Positions 8,741-10,215 of a stretch of DNA of 10,215 bases are shown in pieces. The stretch spans positions 1-10,215 of the forward strand of contig JAUVNZ010000037.1 of the NCBI GenBank assembly GCA_030599435.1. Reading direction: 5' to 3'. Made by a program: the position numbers and the translations under genes. Under the pieces are notes generated by a model. The model saw only the letters and a list, made by a program, of their open reading frames with translations, was not told where the DNA came from and ran no database searches. Numbering within the stretch: position 1 is the stretch's first letter; every line of letters begins with the position of its first letter. This DNA is from Gammaproteobacteria bacterium (GTDB taxonomy: Bacteria; Pseudomonadota; Gammaproteobacteria; SZUA-152).

Positions 8741-8776
8741 ACATTTCGGCCATTTATTGGCCATATATGGAAATGT
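8741..8776. repeat. 36-bp interrupted inverted repeat upstream of the rlmN promoter
   Basis: ACATTTC (8741-8747) and GAAATGT (8770-8776) are a perfect 7-bp inverted pair. With a three-base bulge the pairing extends by CCAT/ATGG-type bases. The interior holds two GGCC words. It could form a cruciform, an RNA structure in the isc read-through transcript, or a protein site at about -50 to -85 of the rlmN promoter. No function is assigned. Confidence 0.4.
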
Positions 8777-8800
8777 TTGAGCTTAAAGCAGGAGAATCAG

Positions 8801-8854
8801 ATGTGGCTCTTGCCAGCCGTCCTGAATAGGAGATTTTCAGGCCTTTTACAATAA
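8801..8854 (+). CDS. Possible 17-codon small ORF, plus strand, unrecognised
   Basis: The frame reads MWLLPAVLNRRFSGLLQ and then TAA. AGGAG (8790-8794) lies six bases before the ATG, nearly ideal spacing and stronger than the ribosome-binding sites of most real genes here. Upstream, TCGACA (8738-8743) resembles a -35 box, but no good -10 is at the right distance. The peptide is hydrophobic at its N-terminus with two arginines in the middle. It lies opposite the 3' end of the isc transcript, in the gap where ndk would be expected. It is the only plus-strand coding signal worth noting. An ORF this short with a chance AGGAG is quite possible, so confidence is low and no function is proposed. Confidence 0.15.
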   Translation: MWLLPAVLNRRFSGLLQ

Positions 8855-8868
8855 TCAGGGTGATTATT
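8821..8868 (-). other. Two tandem hairpins at the 3' end of iscX, possible end of the isc transcript
   Basis: In minus-strand reading the first is AATAATCA, CCC, TGATTATT (8850-8868), a perfect 8-bp stem that includes the iscX stop codon. The second is CCTGAA, nine bases, TTCAGG (8821-8841), a perfect 6-bp stem. Neither is followed by a T-run on the minus strand, so these are not classical intrinsic terminators. They might mark RNA processing or stabilise the 3' end. On the plus strand the second stem is followed by CCTTTT, a weak terminator-like pattern for any plus-strand transcript. Confidence 0.3.
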
Positions 8869-9064
8869 CGTGTTCCTCAATCCAGGCGGCCTGCGCAGCC
8901 TCAAGAATACGTTCACCGCTGTGTTCCGGGTCATCATCAAAATTTTCGAGGGCCAGAATCCAGTTGCGGAGATCCACAAAATTGACATGTTCTGGATCCG
9001 CATCAGGATGGGCTTCATCTAACGCTATAGCAATCTCCAATGATTCAGTCCATTTCAATCCCAT
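8864..9064 (-). CDS. iscX: Fe-S cluster assembly protein IscX
   Basis: IscX is a small acidic protein that binds IscS and iron and tunes the rate of Fe-S cluster assembly. It is encoded at the end of isc operons. The 66 aa equal the E. coli length and keep the MGLKW start, the HPDADPEHVNFVD region (19-31), the NWILALENFDDDP core (34-46) and an acidic tail. The start is ATG, with GAGG seven bases upstream. The gene begins 11 bases after fdx stops, so they are cotranscribed. A longer overlapping frame at 8797-9018 is an out-of-frame shadow. The stop codon lies inside an 8-bp inverted repeat. Confidence 0.95.
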   Translation of the reverse strand: MGLKWTESLEIAIALDEAHPDADPEHVNFVDLRNWILALENFDDDPEHSGERILEAAQAAWIEEHE

Positions 9065-9075
9065 GCTCGCCCTCT

Positions 9076-9414
9076 CTAATGATTCTCAGACACCATATTT
9101 ATGGTGTATTTAGGAATTTCGATCACCATGTCCTCTGTACCCACTTTTGCCTGGCAACTTAATCGTGAATCAGGCTCCAGCCCCCAGGCTTTATCCAGCA
9201 GATCATCTTCTAATTCAGTAGATTCTTCGAGATTGTCAAAACCTTCTCGTATAACGACGTGGCAGGTAGTACAGGCACAGGATTTCTCACAAGCATGCTC
9301 AATCTCGATACCATTGGCTAACGCAGCATCACAGATGGTTACGCCTGTTTCGGCCTCGATTACAACACCATCTGGACAAATTTCTTCGTGGGGTAAAAAA
9401 ATAATTTGTGGCAT
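9076..9414 (-). CDS. fdx: ISC-type 2Fe-2S ferredoxin
   Basis: This cytosolic adrenodoxin-type ferredoxin donates electrons during Fe-S cluster assembly on IscU. The 112 aa match the family (E. coli 111 aa). The 2Fe-2S ligands are C42, C48, C51 and C87 in the C-X5-C-X2-C...C spacing, within HACEKSCACTTCHVVIREGF (40-59) and LSCQAK (85-90). The additional C46, conserved in ISC ferredoxins, is also present. Acidic residues at 63-71 fit the surface expected to contact partner proteins. The start is ATG, 15 bases after hscA stops, with iscX following 11 bases downstream. This is the standard hscA-fdx-iscX order. Confidence 0.97.
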   Translation of the reverse strand: MPQIIFLPHEEICPDGVVIEAETGVTICDAALANGIEIEHACEKSCACTTCHVVIREGFDNLEESTELEDDLLDKAWGLEPDSRLSCQAKVGTEDMVIEIPKYTINMVSENH

Positions 9415-9429
9415 TCTACAATTTACTCG

Positions 9430-10215
9430 TTAGCTAAACTCATCAACTTTATGGCCAGCCATGGCTGTTTGAATGCTGGCATCCATCCGGCGCGCAGCAA
9501 AATCTGTGCTGGCCTTATTTAATTCCTCAATCGCGCGCTTAATCTGTCTCGGATCATCGCCATCACGGACTTCATGCAGTGTTTTAACAGCCACTTCTAT
9601 TTTTTTTCGTTCGGGTTCTTCAAGCAATTGGCCATCTATTGCAACAGCTCCTTCAATTGATTCAAGAATACGATCTGCTTCCACTTGTTGTTCTCGTAAA
9701 GTACGTGCGACCACATCTTCCTGGGCGTGGCTCATTGAATCACGCAGCATGGTTTCGATCTCAGTATCTGATAATCCAAATGAAGGTTTCACTTGAACTG
9801 TGCTTTCAACACCCGAAATCTGTTCTCGTGCAGTAACAGATAACAAACCATCCGCATCAACCTGGAATGTCACGCGAATACGTGCAGCACCTGCCGTCAT
9901 GGGAGGAATCCCCCGTAGCTCAAACCGTGCTAATGAACGACAGTCACTCACCAGTTCACGCTCACCTTGTAATACGTGCACAGCTAATGCAGTTTGACCA
10001 TCCTTAAAGGTTGTAAAATCCTGCGCCTTAGCAGAAGGAATGGTTGTATTACGCGTAATAATTTTTTCTACCAGGCCCCCTATGGTTTCTATTCCTAGCG
10101 ATAGCGGAATAACATCGAGCAACAACATTTCATCGTCTGGTTTATTACCCACTAAAATATCGGCCTGAATAGCTGCGCCGACAGCAACCACCTTATCTGG
10201 ATCTATTTCCACCAT
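9430..10215 (-). CDS. hscA: Fe-S assembly chaperone HscA (Hsp70 type), C-terminal 261 residues
   Basis: HscA is the specialised Hsp70 that, with HscB, uses ATP to drive cluster transfer from IscU. Only the C-terminal part is in the window. It begins at the end of the nucleotide-binding domain ([18 protein letters not shown], 4-21) and continues with the interdomain linker MLLLDV (30-35). The substrate-binding beta domain follows (about 36-150, with [20 protein letters not shown] and [16 protein letters not shown]), then the helical lid (about 155-261, ending DFAARRMD and GHKVDEFS). About 355 residues are missing upstream, compared with E. coli HscA (616 aa). The methionine codon at the very edge is internal, not the start: the family has protein sequence running through it. 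fdx follows after 15 bases. Confidence 0.97.
   Translation of the reverse strand: MVEIDPDKVVAVGAAIQADILVGNKPDDEMLLLDVIPLSLGIETIGGLVEKIITRNTTIPSAKAQDFTTFKDGQTALAVHVLQGERELVSDCRSLARFELRGIPPMTAGAARIRVTFQVDADGLLSVTAREQISGVESTVQVKPSFGLSDTEIETMLRDSMSHAQEDVVARTLREQQVEADRILESIEGAVAIDGQLLEEPERKKIEVAVKTLHEVRDGDDPRQIKRAIEELNKASTDFAARRMDASIQTAMAGHKVDEFS

Noticed and set aside
8797..9018. 73-codon minus-strand frame overlapping iscX
   Set aside because: It is another frame of the same strand through iscX. The iscX frame matches the family over its full length and has the ribosome-binding site.
9101..9433. 110-codon plus-strand open frame opposite fdx
   Set aside because: Antisense shadow of a gene whose cysteine ligands and length are all in order.
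10213..10215. ATG at the window edge as the start of hscA
   Set aside because: The following residues align with the end of the Hsp70 nucleotide-binding domain, so this is an internal codon and the gene continues outside the window.
1..10215. Search for CRISPR arrays, insertion sequences, tRNA or rRNA genes and defence systems
   Set aside because: No repeat-spacer arrays, transposase-like proteins, terminal repeats or cloverleaf-like sequences were seen. Coding regions fill nearly all of the window with conserved housekeeping genes.

Overview
The window is a conserved housekeeping block from a gammaproteobacterium. All ten protein genes that I can support lie on the minus strand, so transcription runs from high to low coordinates. 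In that order they are hscA (5' part outside the window), fdx, iscX, then a 213-base gap, then rlmN, pilW, rodZ, ispG, hisS, yfgM, bamB and der (3' end outside the window). The isc genes joined to rlmN-pilW-rodZ-ispG-hisS-yfgM-bamB-der match the arrangement known from Pseudomonas-type gammaproteobacteria. BamB, YfgM, RodZ and the IscX/HscA/Fdx set together argue strongly for Gammaproteobacteria. The DNA is moderately AT-rich, especially between genes, and I cannot name a genus.

Region by region: 9430-10215 and 9076-9414 hold the chaperone and ferredoxin of iron-sulfur cluster assembly, and 8864-9064 holds the small accessory protein IscX. The gap 8651-8863 is the only non-coding stretch with clear structure. 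It has a perfect TATAAT -10 box for rlmN, a perfect 10-bp palindrome over the -35 position, a larger inverted repeat, two small hairpins after iscX, and a possible 17-codon plus-strand ORF with a good ribosome-binding site. The nucleoside diphosphate kinase gene (ndk) usual at this spot in Pseudomonas is absent. From 8650 to 5851, rlmN, pilW and rodZ are joined by 4-base stop/start overlaps and look translationally coupled. ispG, hisS, yfgM and bamB follow with short spacers, and der closes the window.

How the genes relate: IscX, Fdx and HscA serve Fe-S cluster assembly. RlmN and IspG in the same block are themselves 4Fe-4S enzymes, so part of the cluster is biochemically linked. PilW (type IV pilus secretin assembly), RodZ (MreB-linked cell shape), YfgM (inner-membrane chaperone partner) and BamB (outer-membrane protein assembly) form an envelope group. 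HisS and Der (50S ribosome assembly GTPase) serve translation.

I found no mobile element, CRISPR array, tRNA, rRNA or defence system, and no sign of a novel system. The points worth a second look are small: the ndk-less gap and its structures, an acidic insertion near the end of BamB, and four non-ATG starts in ten genes.
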